Source of the DNA: Sphingobacterium lumbrici
GTDB lineage: Bacteria > Bacteroidota > Bacteroidia > Sphingobacteriales > Sphingobacteriaceae
DNA length: 64,000 bases
Direction: 5' to 3'
Assembly (NCBI RefSeq): GCF_006476045.1
Contig: NZ_SRZY01000011.1
Coordinates: forward strand, 434,001-498,000
Under the pieces are notes generated by a model. The model was given only the letters and a program-made list of their open reading frames with translations. It was not told where the DNA came from and ran no database searches. Of the stretch, positions 35,863 to 45,377 are shown one piece after another; positions within the stretch are counted from its first letter, which is position 1; each line of letters opens with the position of its first letter. Both the position numbers and the translations under genes were made by a program.

Positions 35863-36765
35863 CTAAGATAGGTACGTCAAAGACACTTTTGTCCCCTCGA
35901 CATTAAGCTTTATTTTGCCCCCCAATACTAACGCCCTATTGTCTGTAATATGACCTGCTGGGAATCCGAATGCGATAGGGAAATCGAATTCGTTGACCTT
36001 GTCCATAATGATTTCCTCAAAACGCTGTCCAAACGGTGGCTCACTATCCCGCAATGACGTAAAGCCTCCCACAATAAGACCTTTTAAATTGTTGAATTTA
36101 TCAGCTCTTTTTAATGTCCACAGCATGCGGTCTACATTATAATGAGATTCACCCACATCTTCAATAAAAAGAATCTTACCATCGTATTTGGCATCCGACA
36201 CTGAAGCAAGGATACTTTGTAGTATGGCTAAGTTTCCTCCGATGAGAATACCCTCGCTCTCTCCGGAACGATTCGGAAAATCGTTGTTTGCGTACGTGAT
36301 ATCCATAGGTTTTCCAAAAAGTGCGTTTTTAAGTGTTTCAAGCGCTTCAAAAGTTGAATCTGCGAAAGATTTTGCCATCTGTCCATGGATGGTAGGAATG
36401 CCAAACTGACGCTGAATGTGACTGTGAATAACGGTAATGTCACTAAAGCCTACCAGCCATTTCGGATTAGCTGTGAATTGGTTGAAGTCCAAATTATCAA
36501 TAATTCGAACAGAACCATATCCGCCCCGGCCAGCTATTATTGCTTTAATTTCAGGGTTATCCAGCGCTTGCTGGAGATCGCTGGCACGCAGGCTATCTTC
36601 ACCGGCAAACTGATGAAATTGCGATGTAACAGAGGAGCCGATCTGAACCGTTAATCCCCAACTTTCTAAGGTTTTTACGCCTATCTCAATATCTCCTTTT
36701 ATATAGCTTGCCGGACATACAACGGCTACTTTATCACCGGGCTGTAGATATGGGGGGATCTTCAT
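35863..36765 (-). CDS. LD-carboxypeptidase (peptidase S66)
   Basis: A 300-residue enzyme of the MccF/LdcA family that trims the D-Ala from murein tetrapeptides during peptidoglycan recycling. GRGGYGSVRIID is the family motif, VGFSDITVIH holds the nucleophile Ser, LFIEDVGES the catalytic Glu and FGFPAGHITDN the catalytic His. No signal peptide, so it acts in the cytosol. It lies between pckA (same strand) and metG (divergent). Confidence 0.92.
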   Translation of the reverse strand: MKIPPYLQPGDKVAVVCPASYIKGDIEIGVKTLESWGLTVQIGSSVTSQFHQFAGEDSLRASDLQQALDNPEIKAIIAGRGGYGSVRIIDNLDFNQFTANPKWLVGFSDITVIHSHIQRQFGIPTIHGQMAKSFADSTFEALETLKNALFGKPMDITYANNDFPNRSGESEGILIGGNLAILQSILASVSDAKYDGKILFIEDVGESHYNVDRMLWTLKRADKFNNLKGLIVGGFTSLRDSEPPFGQRFEEIIMDKVNEFDFPIAFGFPAGHITDNRALVLGGKIKLNVEGTKVSLTYLS

Positions 36766-36852
36766 GTTTAAATTTGTATTATCGTGTCAAAAAAAAAATG
36801 TCTATTCCAACGGAATATTGTTCGATAGCTATTTATTAAGCTCAAATTGAGT

Positions 36853-36860
36853 TATCTTTG
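36853..36860 (+). promoter_or_regulatory. Candidate -7 box of metG
   Basis: TATCTTTG matches TAnnTTTG. Transcription would start near 36866, after the longest possible metG start (TTG 36858), which argues for the TTG at 36915. No -33 TTTG was found at the right distance. Confidence 0.5.
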
Positions 36861-36914
36861 CAAACAATTTTACGATTTATTTCTTTAGTATTAACATTAA
36901 AAATACGATATATC

Positions 36915-38984
36915 TTGAGTACTTTATCCAAAAAACGCTATACTATTACTTCTGCCTTACCGTATGCAAATGGTCCTTTGCATATCGGACATTTGGCTGG
37001 AGCCTATATACCGGGTGATATTTTTGTTCGCTTTTTGCGCTTGAATCATAAAGATGTGGTGTATGTGTGCGGTTCGGACGAACATGGTGCAGCTATCACG
37101 ATTAAAGCAAAGAAAGAGGGGGTGACACCCAAGGAAATTATCGACAAATACAACAAGCAGATTAAAGATAGCTTTGAGGATTTTGGTATCTCGTTCGATA
37201 TTTACCACAGGACATCGGAGCCTATGCACCATCAACTTTCCCAGGGATTTTTCTTGAATCTATATGAAAAAGGAGAGTTTATTGAGAAATTCTCAGAACA
37301 ATATTATGACGAAGAATTCAATCAGTTTTTAGCTGATCGGTATATAGTTGGTACCTGTCCACACTGCCAGAATGAAGGGGCTTATGGGGATCAGTGCGAA
37401 AAATGTGGTACTTCATTGAGTCCGACAGATTTGATTAATCCTAAATCTACCTTAAGTGGGAACACGCCGATTTTGAAAGAGACAAAACATTGGTACCTTC
37501 CGCTAGATAAATATCAACCCTGGTTGGAAGAATGGCTTATCGAGGGCAAAAAGGGAGAGTTGAAATCAAACGTGTTCGGGCAATGCCAATCCTGGCTAAA
37601 ATCCGGATTGCAACCGCGATCGATGACGAGAGATCTGGACTGGGGCGTAGACGTACCGTTGTCGGAAGCCGAAGGTAAGAAACTGTATGTGTGGTTGGAT
37701 GCACCGATTGGCTATATCTCCGCGACGAAGCAATGGGCTATAGATCACGGGAAAAACTGGGAAGACTATTGGAAGAAGGCCGCGAATCCGGAAGACGAGT
37801 CTACGTTGATTCATTTTATCGGTAAAGACAATATTGTTTTTCACTGTATTATATTCCCGGCGATATTGCATGCGCATGGCGGCTATATTCTACCGGATAA
37901 TGTACCGGCAAATGAGTTTCTAAATCTTGAAGGAGATAAATTATCTACCTCCCGCAATCACGCGGTATGGTTACATGAATACTTGGAAGAGTTTCCGGAT
38001 AAGCAGGATGAGCTACGCTATGTATTGACATCGATTCTGCCCGAAACATCGGATAGCGAATTTACATGGAAGGATTTCCAGGCGCGTATTAACAATGAAC
38101 TGGTCGCTATCTTAGGCAATTTTGTAAATCGTGTGATGGTATTGTCGCACAAATATTTTGATGGTAAGCTGTTACGAGGATCGATGTTTACCGCTGCAGA
38201 TCAAAACGTGTTCGAAGAGTTAGCAAAATATCCGGGATTGATTGAACAGTCCATAGGTAGCTACCGTTTCCGTGAAGCACTGTCCCACTTTATAAATGCG
38301 GCACGTCTCGGAAATAAATACCTAGCCGAGGAGGAACCGTGGAAAGTCATCAAGAATGATGAGGAACGGGTAAAAACAGTGCTTTTTGTTGCTTCGCAAA
38401 TCGTTGCGAACCTAGCCGTTTTGGCACAGCCTTTCTTGCCTAAAACAGCGATAAAATTATTTGAAATGCTGAATCTGCCTCAGCAAGGCTGGGATAAAGC
38501 GGGACAGGTAGATTTATTGAGCGAAGGACAGCAGTTGGGTGAAGTACAGCTGTTATTTGAGAAAATAACGGATGAGCAGGTGGAATTCCAATTAAATAAA
38601 CTGGCCCAGGCTAAGATAGATAATGCAAAAGCTGCTTCTGTTGCGGCACCAGCTAAGACGAATGTGACCTTTGATGACTTTATGAAGTTGGATATTCGTG
38701 TAGGTACAATTTTGGAAGCGGAGAAAGTAGCCAAAACCAAGAAACTGTTGAAATTAAAAATTGATACAGGGATAGACCAACGAACTGTTGTATCGGGAAT
38801 AGCCGAATTCTTTGCTCCGGCAGATATTGTGGGTAAACAGGTTTCAATTTTAGTGAACCTAGAGCCTCGCGAAATTAAAGGCATTATGTCGCAGGGGATG
38901 ATTTTGATGGCTGAGGATGCAGATGGTCGATTAGATTTTGTCAATCCTACCAGTGCAATAAAATCGGGAAGTACGGTCAGGTAG
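36915..38984 (+). CDS. metG: Methionyl-tRNA synthetase
   Basis: About 689 residues from a TTG start at 36915. The frame is open back to 36858, but the extra residues are unlike the family and lie around the -7 box. Catalytic domain: [15 protein letters not shown] (HIGH) and [11 protein letters not shown] (KMSKS variant). A zinc knuckle is CPHCQ...CEKCG. The C-terminal Trbp111-type tRNA-binding domain (about 580-689) has [18 protein letters not shown] and [16 protein letters not shown]. It charges tRNA-Met. No ATG is available near the conserved N-terminus. Confidence 0.96.
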   Translation: MSTLSKKRYTITSALPYANGPLHIGHLAGAYIPGDIFVRFLRLNHKDVVYVCGSDEHGAAITIKAKKEGVTPKEIIDKYNKQIKDSFEDFGISFDIYHRTSEPMHHQLSQGFFLNLYEKGEFIEKFSEQYYDEEFNQFLADRYIVGTCPHCQNEGAYGDQCEKCGTSLSPTDLINPKSTLSGNTPILKETKHWYLPLDKYQPWLEEWLIEGKKGELKSNVFGQCQSWLKSGLQPRSMTRDLDWGVDVPLSEAEGKKLYVWLDAPIGYISATKQWAIDHGKNWEDYWKKAANPEDESTLIHFIGKDNIVFHCIIFPAILHAHGGYILPDNVPANEFLNLEGDKLSTSRNHAVWLHEYLEEFPDKQDELRYVLTSILPETSDSEFTWKDFQARINNELVAILGNFVNRVMVLSHKYFDGKLLRGSMFTAADQNVFEELAKYPGLIEQSIGSYRFREALSHFINAARLGNKYLAEEEPWKVIKNDEERVKTVLFVASQIVANLAVLAQPFLPKTAIKLFEMLNLPQQGWDKAGQVDLLSEGQQLGEVQLLFEKITDEQVEFQLNKLAQAKIDNAKAASVAAPAKTNVTFDDFMKLDIRVGTILEAEKVAKTKKLLKLKIDTGIDQRTVVSGIAEFFAPADIVGKQVSILVNLEPREIKGIMSQGMILMAEDADGRLDFVNPTSAIKSGSTVR

Positions 38985-39030
38985 TTGAGACCTTGTTGGG
39001 GAGCGCTTTGATGCGTTAGGGATAATATTT

Positions 39031-39495
39031 TTATGCCGTATGGACGTCCCAGATCAACTTCTTGCCTTTTGGTGTTCTTACGATCGAATAAGGCGCAATA
39101 ACGACCGGGGTATGTGGTATGTTGGATTTTCCGAGGCGGAAGTCTGCCGTATCGAGGATTTCGGCCGGGTATTTCTTTGTTCGATGCAAGCCTATGATGG
39201 ACCAAGTTTGGATCAGGACGAAGTTTTCTCCTGTTCTTTCGATGCATAAGATATACCGGCCACTGAGCCATAGCATACAGATGAACATCACATTGCCCAT
39301 GACCAGCATAAAGGCCATCCAGAATATAGCCGATAGGAGGGAACTAAATTCTTCAAGGAACCTTTCCAGATTGGAAAAGATCATATAAGCGACAAAAACG
39401 GATAATGCTAGCGTAAGGATACTTACTCCGTACAGGATTGGTTGTCTTTTGTTTCGGTATATTATTGCGGTTGTCGTATTATCTTTTGTTTTCAT
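39031..39495 (-). CDS. Two-helix membrane protein of the 39-48 kb cluster
   Basis: A 154-residue protein with two adjacent transmembrane helices (about 20-40 and 55-80), then a soluble C-terminal part with short beta-like strands (YILCIERTGENFVLIQTW, DTADFRLGKSN). The layout resembles small membrane proteins with a PH-like domain. It starts 1 bp after the stop of the preceding 196-residue gene and is the last gene of the cluster. No known family recognised. Confidence 0.65.
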   Translation of the reverse strand: MKTKDNTTTAIIYRNKRQPILYGVSILTLALSVFVAYMIFSNLERFLEEFSSLLSAIFWMAFMLVMGNVMFICMLWLSGRYILCIERTGENFVLIQTWSIIGLHRTKKYPAEILDTADFRLGKSNIPHTPVVIAPYSIVRTPKGKKLIWDVHTA

Positions 39496-39496
39496 G

Positions 39497-40087
39497 TCAG
39501 TATATTTTAATGGCAGGTAATATATTGTTGGGAATAGTGTCTCCTTCTTGTAGTGTGCGTGGAAAATATTTGGCCATGCTAACGACTAGAGGACTGCTTA
39601 ATAACAGCAAAACCAAGCCCATGATAAGGCTTTCTGTATCGTTGGAAATATGTTGTTTGTAGGTGAACACTGGCACGCACAACAAAAAAATAACCGTAGC
39701 CAGATAAAACAGCCAAGAAGACCAACTGTGTCCGACAATGAGCCGGGCGGAAGGATTGTGCTGTTTGACTTTACGGATAAATTCAAGAACAAAGGTACGG
39801 TAAGTCTCGTAGTTTTCGGTTTTCGTGTCGTTGTTGGCACTGCTCAGCATTTGCTTGCTGCTCCAATAGCTTTTTACGGAAAAATAACAACAGAATTTTG
39901 CCGCAGACCCTCTGCCGCCGATATGAAAGCATAAGCGTACGGAATCTATTTGAGCGTAGGGAAATTTCTCTACAGTCTGTTTCTTCGAGATACGAAGGAG
40001 ATGATCCGTATGCAATTCCCACGTGGCAGAGGTCAGTAGATCCTGTAGATTGTAGGCTTGTGAATGATATGTTTTCGAATTGTTCAA
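39497..40087 (-). CDS. Membrane protein with PH-like N-terminal segment
   Basis: A 196-residue protein. The N-terminal part (KFPYAQIDSVRLCFHIGG, KFCCYFSVKS, YRTFVLEFIRKVKQHNP) resembles the 106-residue protein at 41252, so both carry one PH-like module. Two transmembrane helices follow (about 125-145 and 155-172). The C-terminal tail is FPRTLQEGDTIPNN. The function is unknown. Confidence 0.65.
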   Translation of the reverse strand: MNNSKTYHSQAYNLQDLLTSATWELHTDHLLRISKKQTVEKFPYAQIDSVRLCFHIGGRGSAAKFCCYFSVKSYWSSKQMLSSANNDTKTENYETYRTFVLEFIRKVKQHNPSARLIVGHSWSSWLFYLATVIFLLCVPVFTYKQHISNDTESLIMGLVLLLLSSPLVVSMAKYFPRTLQEGDTIPNNILPAIKIY

Positions 40088-40122
40088 TTTTATTTAATTA
40101 AGAACGCTGTCCCCTCTTTTTT

Positions 40123-40347
40123 CTATTTAACTTTTTCTCCTTTGTGATTGATGTAGTACTCCATATTTTGGTCGGTTTTCTCATCATAGGTGACGACTTT
40201 TACCTTGCCTTCTTGCTTGAACGTGCTACTGTCGCTCTGTGCTTGCAGCAGAAACGGGATAAAGAAAGCGAATGTCAAAATGTAGGACAGTATAAAAGGA
40301 GTGTGTAGGGAGCCTTTTTCATTTGTGTTGTTTTTATTATGGTACAA
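40123..40347 (-). CDS. Small membrane-anchored or secreted protein
   Basis: A 74-residue protein with a long signal-like helix (LSYILTFAFFIPFLLQAQ), a possible cleavage after LQAQ, and about 38 charged residues outside (GKVKVVTYDEKTDQNMEYYINHKGEKVK). It overlaps the upstream 87-residue gene by 11 bp. The function is unknown. Small size keeps the call modest, but the frame fits the tightly packed cluster. Confidence 0.5.
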   Translation of the reverse strand: MYHNKNNTNEKGSLHTPFILSYILTFAFFIPFLLQAQSDSSTFKQEGKVKVVTYDEKTDQNMEYYINHKGEKVK

Positions 40348-40600
40348 TATTTCTTTGGATATAAATCCAAGCCAGCATCCCTATGGAGCACAACAACCCT
40401 ATAATCAGGACTATTGGAATTATTTTGTTTCTTTTCTTTCCATCATTTTTGATATTCTGCCAGATAAAAAGCGAGGCGATGCCAAATGGATAGGCTACGA
40501 ACAATGCCGCCCAATACACCCAGAATATCCCGGTCGTGGTAAACCATAGCGCAAATACAAGCGCGAGTGTAAACAGGATGTCGTTTTTTGCTATTTTCAT
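40337..40600 (-). CDS. Small two-helix membrane protein
   Basis: An 87-residue protein with helices at about 8-46 (probably two) and 62-80, joined by a basic loop (KNDGKKRNK). Its start overlaps the stop of the Sel1-repeat gene in an ATGA arrangement, which indicates translational coupling. The function is unknown. Confidence 0.6.
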   Translation of the reverse strand: MKIAKNDILFTLALVFALWFTTTGIFWVYWAALFVAYPFGIASLFIWQNIKNDGKKRNKIIPIVLIIGLLCSIGMLAWIYIQRNIVP

Positions 40601-41214
40601 TTTTTCAGTTCATTTTCTATTTCGTTCAGCATTAATTCCGCAGTTATGTCGCCTAATTTTTTGGCTTTTTCAAAATACTGCTTAGCGAGCGGTAAATCTT
40701 TTTTTACCTTTTTGGGACTGTACAAGATGAGTTCTGCCATAGTTGCTCCATTTGCACTGCCATAGTCTGCACTTCTTTTGAACCATCTTAATGCGATATC
40801 TTCATCAGTTTCATTTCTGTATTCGTGCCCGATAACTTCTGCCATATATCCCATATCATTGATGTTGCTACCGAACGTAAGGGATATTACGGCTTTATGT
40901 TGCGTATAAATCTCATGCAGGAGGGTAATACTGTTTTCATGGTACAATCTTAATCCCTGATTCAGCCAGAAATAAGCTACGACAAAGCCGTCCTCCATAA
41001 AATTTTTGTCGTTGTAGATTTGTCCCAATGCATACATCGCTTCCGGATTGCCTTTGTCTGCGGCTTTGCGGTACCAGTTCATGGTTTCGGTATAATTTTG
41101 TACCCGCGCTGCTTCCTTACCTTTGTCATATTCGGCTGTGCCGTTGTCGGTTTGTGCGTACGTTGTCATTGCTCCAAAAAGCAGATTGTGATAATCCTCC
41201 CCCAACCCCTCCAA
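40597..41214 (-). CDS. Sel1-repeat protein with disrupted signal-peptide region
   Basis: The frame gives 205 residues from a TTG at 41214, or 190 from ATG 41169. Sel1/TPR-type repeats are clear: MNWYRKAADKGNPEAMYALGQ, LRWFKRSADYGSANGATM and AKQYFEKAKKLGDITAELM. The part before MTTYAQTD looks like a signal-peptide end (LLFGAMTTYAQ). A better start, ATG 41255 (MKKSIKK), overlaps the upstream stop as ATGA but is out of frame. Removing a 26-bp repeat (41196-41221) restores the frame. Either a broken or a re-started gene. Confidence 0.65.
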   Translation of the reverse strand: MEGLGEDYHNLLFGAMTTYAQTDNGTAEYDKGKEAARVQNYTETMNWYRKAADKGNPEAMYALGQIYNDKNFMEDGFVVAYFWLNQGLRLYHENSITLLHEIYTQHKAVISLTFGSNINDMGYMAEVIGHEYRNETDEDIALRWFKRSADYGSANGATMAELILYSPKKVKKDLPLAKQYFEKAKKLGDITAELMLNEIENELKK

Positions 41215-41221
41215 AGGAGGG
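41196..41221. repeat. 26-bp G-rich repeat with hairpin in the Sel1 gene
   Basis: Minus-strand CCCTCCTTTGGAGGGG followed by TTGGGGGAGG. CCCTCC and GGAGGG form a 6-bp stem with a TTT loop. I recall sequences of this type as dispersed repeats in Bacteroidota genomes; only one copy is in this window. Confidence 0.6.
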
Positions 41222-41251
41222 TAGAAAGAGTATGTTTTTTTATTGATTTTT

Positions 41252-41572
41252 TCATATCCTTGTTTTTTTGACTAATTCCTGTACAAACACCGTATAAGCC
41301 CCGGCCTGATCGTTAAATTTTGCCACGTCAACATGGTGGGTGGAGAGTATGTCGAATGTACGGCTACCTACCTTTATCGTACAGCAATAATTGTTGTGCC
41401 GATAACGGTTGTAGGGCTGGAAGCGTAGCCGTACACTGCTGATTGTGCTGTAGGAAATCAGTTGCTCTCCACTGTTTCCTGGTTTAAAAAGAATGCCTTG
41501 ATCGGATAATTCCCGATATTGGGCTTTCTCCAAAATCGATTTTCTAAAGGTGTAGTTAGCATGCCATTCCAT
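41252..41572 (-). CDS. Small PH-like domain protein
   Basis: A 106-residue protein without signal peptide. YSTISSVRLRFQPYNRYRHNNYCC, RTFDILSTHHVDVAKF and YTVFVQELVKK match in order the N-terminal half of the 196-residue protein at 39497, so the two are diverged paralogues. The alternation of short strands with a C-terminal helix suggests a bacterial PH-like fold. The stop overlaps the original start of the Sel1 gene (ATGA). Confidence 0.65.
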   Translation of the reverse strand: MEWHANYTFRKSILEKAQYRELSDQGILFKPGNSGEQLISYSTISSVRLRFQPYNRYRHNNYCCTIKVGSRTFDILSTHHVDVAKFNDQAGAYTVFVQELVKKTRI

Positions 41573-41583
41573 AGCTTATTTGC

Positions 41584-42153
41584 TTAGCTTTGTTTATCCA
41601 ACAATATTTTCAACAACAAGAATGGTCCAATCACCGCCACCGAGCCCCATAGTCCTGTCATATCATAATGCTGCATAACGACGAGCTGGATGAATGCGCC
41701 TACGATAATGGAAATATGCAGGATGATATGGCGGCGGTTGAAGGTCTGGATTTGCAGATTGTTGTCCTCCACTTTAATGCGGAAATAGGTGTATTCTATT
41801 AGAAACAGTAGGATATTGACGTTAAAAAACGTGTTTTGGAAGAAAAGCACCCGCGCATTTGCGCCAAGGAGCTCAGATTGTTCCCAATTCAGCATAAAAC
41901 CGAACAGTACGACGATGAATACCAGATAGACAAACAGCAGAAAACCTGCGCCGAAAGCCTGCGCAAGGAGCAGTTTTCTATCTGCTAAGGTTTTTTTGTG
42001 CAACAACAGATAAATGAAGTCAACCAATGTCCGGATGGCTTCCTGAAACCAGAATAGGTAAATGATATAGAATACGGTCACCTCGCTCCGGAGTATACCC
42101 CAGATGGTGATGACCAATATAGTCAGGATGTCTATCTGACGGAGTTGTTTCAT
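41584..42153 (-). CDS. Multi-helix membrane protein of the cluster
   Basis: A 189-residue integral membrane protein with about five or six helices (10-30, 30-50, 65-90, 105-125, 145-160, 165-185). No conserved active-site motif was recognised. It lies 12 bp after the MORN-repeat gene and 11 bp before the PH-like gene, so it is part of the same transcript. The function is unknown. Confidence 0.7.
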   Translation of the reverse strand: MKQLRQIDILTILVITIWGILRSEVTVFYIIYLFWFQEAIRTLVDFIYLLLHKKTLADRKLLLAQAFGAGFLLFVYLVFIVVLFGFMLNWEQSELLGANARVLFFQNTFFNVNILLFLIEYTYFRIKVEDNNLQIQTFNRRHIILHISIIVGAFIQLVVMQHYDMTGLWGSVAVIGPFLLLKILLDKQS

Positions 42154-42165
42154 TTTTTCACTTTT

Positions 42166-44277
42166 TTATCTTTGGTTAGGTCTTAGCGGTACAGGCTCGT
42201 GCCCTGCCGAGCCTCCGCTGCATGCTGTACATCTGTTCGTCCGGTGTGTAGTAACCGGGGCTGTAGTGGTAGTCGTGGTTTTTTCCCACACGACGTAACC
42301 TGTGGGGCCTGTTTGGTAGCTTTTTTGTGTTTGGGTTACACCAGAGAAAACGGTATTGCTGGTCGGGTTTAAAAATCCGGTTCCATTGCAAATATTGCAG
42401 ACTTTTCTTTGTACAGAACGTTCGCCTGTCAGCGATAGATTTGCCGTGCTGGCTACATCTATTCCGTCTAAATAAATCCGGCCGTTTGCTTTATTCATAA
42501 TTACGTATTTTTTGCCATTGTACAGCACCACTGCGCCAGGGTAAAAGTTGTTGTCATACATTTTATCGGTTACGCTGTTGCCCGACAAAAAATTGCCGTT
42601 TTCAAATTCGCCGACTTTCTTCTCATCATTGTCATAATAGCTCCCTGTGCCGTGCAACTTGCCGTTTTGGAAATTTCCATAGGACAAGTCTCCTATGCCA
42701 TTGTCAAATCCTTGATACCAGATATGGCTTCCCTTGCCGTTGAGCTCACCCTGCCTGAAATCGCCGTGGGTTACATAGTATCCGTGAGGTTGGTAATATC
42801 CGTTGTTGGATGCGTAGTTAGGGTCATACACGGGGGCCGGGCGTGCTATTCGTGTTCCGTATACCAGTGTGTTTCCGACGTGCATACCCCGACTACTGTA
42901 CCTGATTTCGGGCTTGTCTAGCTTAAAATCTTGTCGTATGCCCAGACCATCGGGCATGCCATTTTTGAACTGCCCGATGTAGTATTCGTCGTCATAGTGG
43001 TTGACGGCATACATTAGGCCCCAGCCGTGGGGTTGGCCGTCCTTGTTGTAGGTGCCTTTGTAGATATATTTCACAGGCATACCGTGTATGTTTTTTGCTG
43101 TCTCGTCTATGATGACGTATTCATTGAGCCGCTGAAAATTGGTCAGAAACTCCTGAAACTGTTCTCGGTCTTCTACGGGTTCTCTGCCCAGGTTTTGGCG
43201 CAGCTCCTCCAGCAGGTCTGGTTCGATGTTGAACTTGCGAACATCATTCTTCCAATTTTTTTCTATGCCTGCGGGCAAGCTGAAGACAGTAGTGAAATAG
43301 GTCTTGCCGTTGTGTAAGTCCATTCCCAATGAAAGTGTTTTTTTGTCGGTATAGATGTTTATTTTTGTGGAATTATTCCAGGTTCCCACAATTTTTTCGC
43401 CTGTCTTCACAGAGGTACTGATTTCAAAACCTGCTTCCGCAAGCTGTCCGTTTTCATCGAACTTTTTGATGTGTTCGAGTACCAAAGCTTTGCCACCTTC
43501 TTTTGGAATATATTCGATTGTACCGGTAGTTTTGCCGTTTTGGCTGTAGTTGACGAGCATTGCTGTTTCATAATTTTTGATGCTCTTTAAGCCGGATTTG
43601 TACTGGAACAGCTTCCCGATGGTGAGCGGGATTTTGTTGGGGTGCAGGCTGTTGATGTCGTAGATATAGGTGGTGGTGCCGAAAGCTTTTATTTTCGGGC
43701 TTCCGCCGCTGGCGTATTCGTCCACCTCAAGGACAACATCGGGTTGCGTTTCTGCCACCACGATGGGATTTTTGTCTATGTCCGCCGCTATTTCTTTCAC
43801 ATATGCGGTTTTGGTGTCTGTGTTGTACTTTTTCTTTGCCCTGATGTTGTAGCCGGAGAAAAAGAACAGTACCTGTTCTTTTTTGTTGCCCTGCGCATCG
43901 GGGGCAAGCTCTACATAAGCCATATATAGGTAGGCGTGCTTACCGCTATTGGGCGACTTCAGGTCGATGACCATGTTAATGTCCGGTTTCATCTCGTGAG
44001 ACAAGATGTAATCGGCGTAGAGGTACATTTTGCTGTATTTGGGGTTCTTGCTTTTTATTTCTATGCCGCCGGGGTCGAGACCTGACTTGCTTTTTTCTCG
44101 GAACTTGCTGAACTGCATATATATTTGGCGGTACGCTTCGTCATGTTGTTCGCGGCTTATACCTTTTCCTTCGGGGTCAAAGGACCTGCGGCAGGAGCTG
44201 ATAGGTGATTGCGCATAGCTTGCCACCGCAAGCAGGGCAAAGACGATTGACAGTAGTACTGATTGTAAGGTTTTCAT
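42166..44277 (-). CDS. Large secreted MORN-repeat protein with C-terminal zinc motif
   Basis: About 703 residues from ATG 44277, which begins a clean signal peptide (MKTLQSVLLSIVFALLAVASYAQ); the longer frame to 44367 adds a basic stretch unlike a signal. The middle is beta-rich and unrecognised. The later half has MORN-type repeats: YKGTYNKDGQPHGWGLMY, YYIGQFKNGMPDGLGIR, GDFRQGELNGKGSH, YGNFQNGKLHGTGSYY and GEFENGNFLSG. The C-terminus has CNICNGTG and CTACSGG, a DnaJ-like zinc pair split by a Thr-rich loop. The role is unknown; likely an envelope scaffold. Confidence 0.78.
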   Translation of the reverse strand: MKTLQSVLLSIVFALLAVASYAQSPISSCRRSFDPEGKGISREQHDEAYRQIYMQFSKFREKSKSGLDPGGIEIKSKNPKYSKMYLYADYILSHEMKPDINMVIDLKSPNSGKHAYLYMAYVELAPDAQGNKKEQVLFFFSGYNIRAKKKYNTDTKTAYVKEIAADIDKNPIVVAETQPDVVLEVDEYASGGSPKIKAFGTTTYIYDINSLHPNKIPLTIGKLFQYKSGLKSIKNYETAMLVNYSQNGKTTGTIEYIPKEGGKALVLEHIKKFDENGQLAEAGFEISTSVKTGEKIVGTWNNSTKINIYTDKKTLSLGMDLHNGKTYFTTVFSLPAGIEKNWKNDVRKFNIEPDLLEELRQNLGREPVEDREQFQEFLTNFQRLNEYVIIDETAKNIHGMPVKYIYKGTYNKDGQPHGWGLMYAVNHYDDEYYIGQFKNGMPDGLGIRQDFKLDKPEIRYSSRGMHVGNTLVYGTRIARPAPVYDPNYASNNGYYQPHGYYVTHGDFRQGELNGKGSHIWYQGFDNGIGDLSYGNFQNGKLHGTGSYYDNDEKKVGEFENGNFLSGNSVTDKMYDNNFYPGAVVLYNGKKYVIMNKANGRIYLDGIDVASTANLSLTGERSVQRKVCNICNGTGFLNPTSNTVFSGVTQTQKSYQTGPTGYVVWEKTTTTTTAPVTTHRTNRCTACSGGSAGHEPVPLRPNQR

Positions 44278-44305
44278 AGCTGTATTATTAATCAATTTTC
44301 CATTA

Positions 44306-45367
44306 TCACTTATCAAATACCGTTTTCGGCAACTCCGGCATTTTCTTGGCAGCTTTGTATAGACCATTGCTTGTGCCTACCCAGAGGTAGCCATTGTTGT
44401 CTATCGAAGCACATTGGAGTTCGCCTTGCAGGTTTTTGTGGTTGATAAGGTATTTGCCATCGTAAAACAGCCTGTTGGCCTGCGACACATAAACGGCGTG
44501 TTTGCCCGTCAGATCCTGTCCGATATGGTACACTAGGTCGGCTTTCCAATAGAGGGCGAGTCGCAACCAACTGTTGCCGACCCCTTTACTGCCCGATTGA
44601 TAGGGAGAAACGATACCCATCATAGCAGTAGGATTATATTCGTAGACACACAAAACAGTCGTTGCGCTATTGTTCTGTATATAAAAACCTGCACAATGGC
44701 TTTGTTGCCGTGTAGGCTCTCTATCGTCTATACGTGAAAAAGAAGGTGTACGACGGCTAAATATCTTCCGTCCATCCGGTGTGATGTTTCCGAAAAATCC
44801 ATCCATTTTGGTCGTGCGGCCAAAACTGGCGTAGACCGATCCATCGTCATTCCATTGCGTACGTTGAAAATCGTGGATAATCGGATCGTTAAGCTGTGCA
44901 AGAATAGCTTCGCCATCGTAATCTAGGCTAATGGTGCCATTTTTTGGTGTATGGTACACCCAGAATTTTGCCCCAAAGGTGTACGGGCCTACACTAACTC
45001 CACCGATAAACAGTTTCTCGCCGTCTGATTTCAGCGCAATACTTTTCAGTGTTGCCCCAGTGATTTTCAGGCGTTCGGTCCAGGTATTTCCATTATCGTA
45101 AGAAAAGAAAATGCGGTTGTCGTTGTCCAGCAAGGCACCTACGGCAGCATTAAAAACGATGTCTTTATAACTCCATGTTCCGGGGGAAACGCCGATTTTT
45201 TCAAAACGTACCTCCTTTGCCCAATCGATCATGATTTCTTCGGCTGTAGGCTGTTTATCGGGCTGCGGATCTTCTTTTTTTCCGGGACATCCCCATAACA
45301 GCAGACAAAACAACAGCCATGTGTTGTTTTTGAGCAGAAGACCGATGGTGATATGTCTTGTTTTCAT
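44306..45367 (-). CDS. Lipoprotein with BNR-like beta-propeller
   Basis: A 353-residue lipoprotein. The signal region is long (MKTRHITIGLLLKNNTWLLF) and ends in lipobox LLLWGC. After a Pro/Lys/Asp linker come repeat blades with an Asp-box motif (FFSYDNGNTWTE), SIALKSDGEKLFIGG, and a last blade CASIDNNGYLWVGTSNGLYKAA. It is probably a surface or periplasmic propeller; ligand unknown. It lies 10 bp after the 437-residue lipoprotein gene. Confidence 0.75.
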   Translation of the reverse strand: MKTRHITIGLLLKNNTWLLFCLLLWGCPGKKEDPQPDKQPTAEEIMIDWAKEVRFEKIGVSPGTWSYKDIVFNAAVGALLDNDNRIFFSYDNGNTWTERLKITGATLKSIALKSDGEKLFIGGVSVGPYTFGAKFWVYHTPKNGTISLDYDGEAILAQLNDPIIHDFQRTQWNDDGSVYASFGRTTKMDGFFGNITPDGRKIFSRRTPSFSRIDDREPTRQQSHCAGFYIQNNSATTVLCVYEYNPTAMMGIVSPYQSGSKGVGNSWLRLALYWKADLVYHIGQDLTGKHAVYVSQANRLFYDGKYLINHKNLQGELQCASIDNNGYLWVGTSNGLYKAAKKMPELPKTVFDK

Positions 45368-45377
45368 AATAGTCGGA

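Noticed and set aside
36790..36799. Run of about nine A residues before metG as a slippage site
   Set aside because: It is intergenic and upstream of the predicted transcription start, so it affects no frame.
38480..39271. 263-codon open frame antisense to the metG 3' end
   Set aside because: It lies opposite the well-conserved metG tRNA-binding domain and has no protein-like motif.
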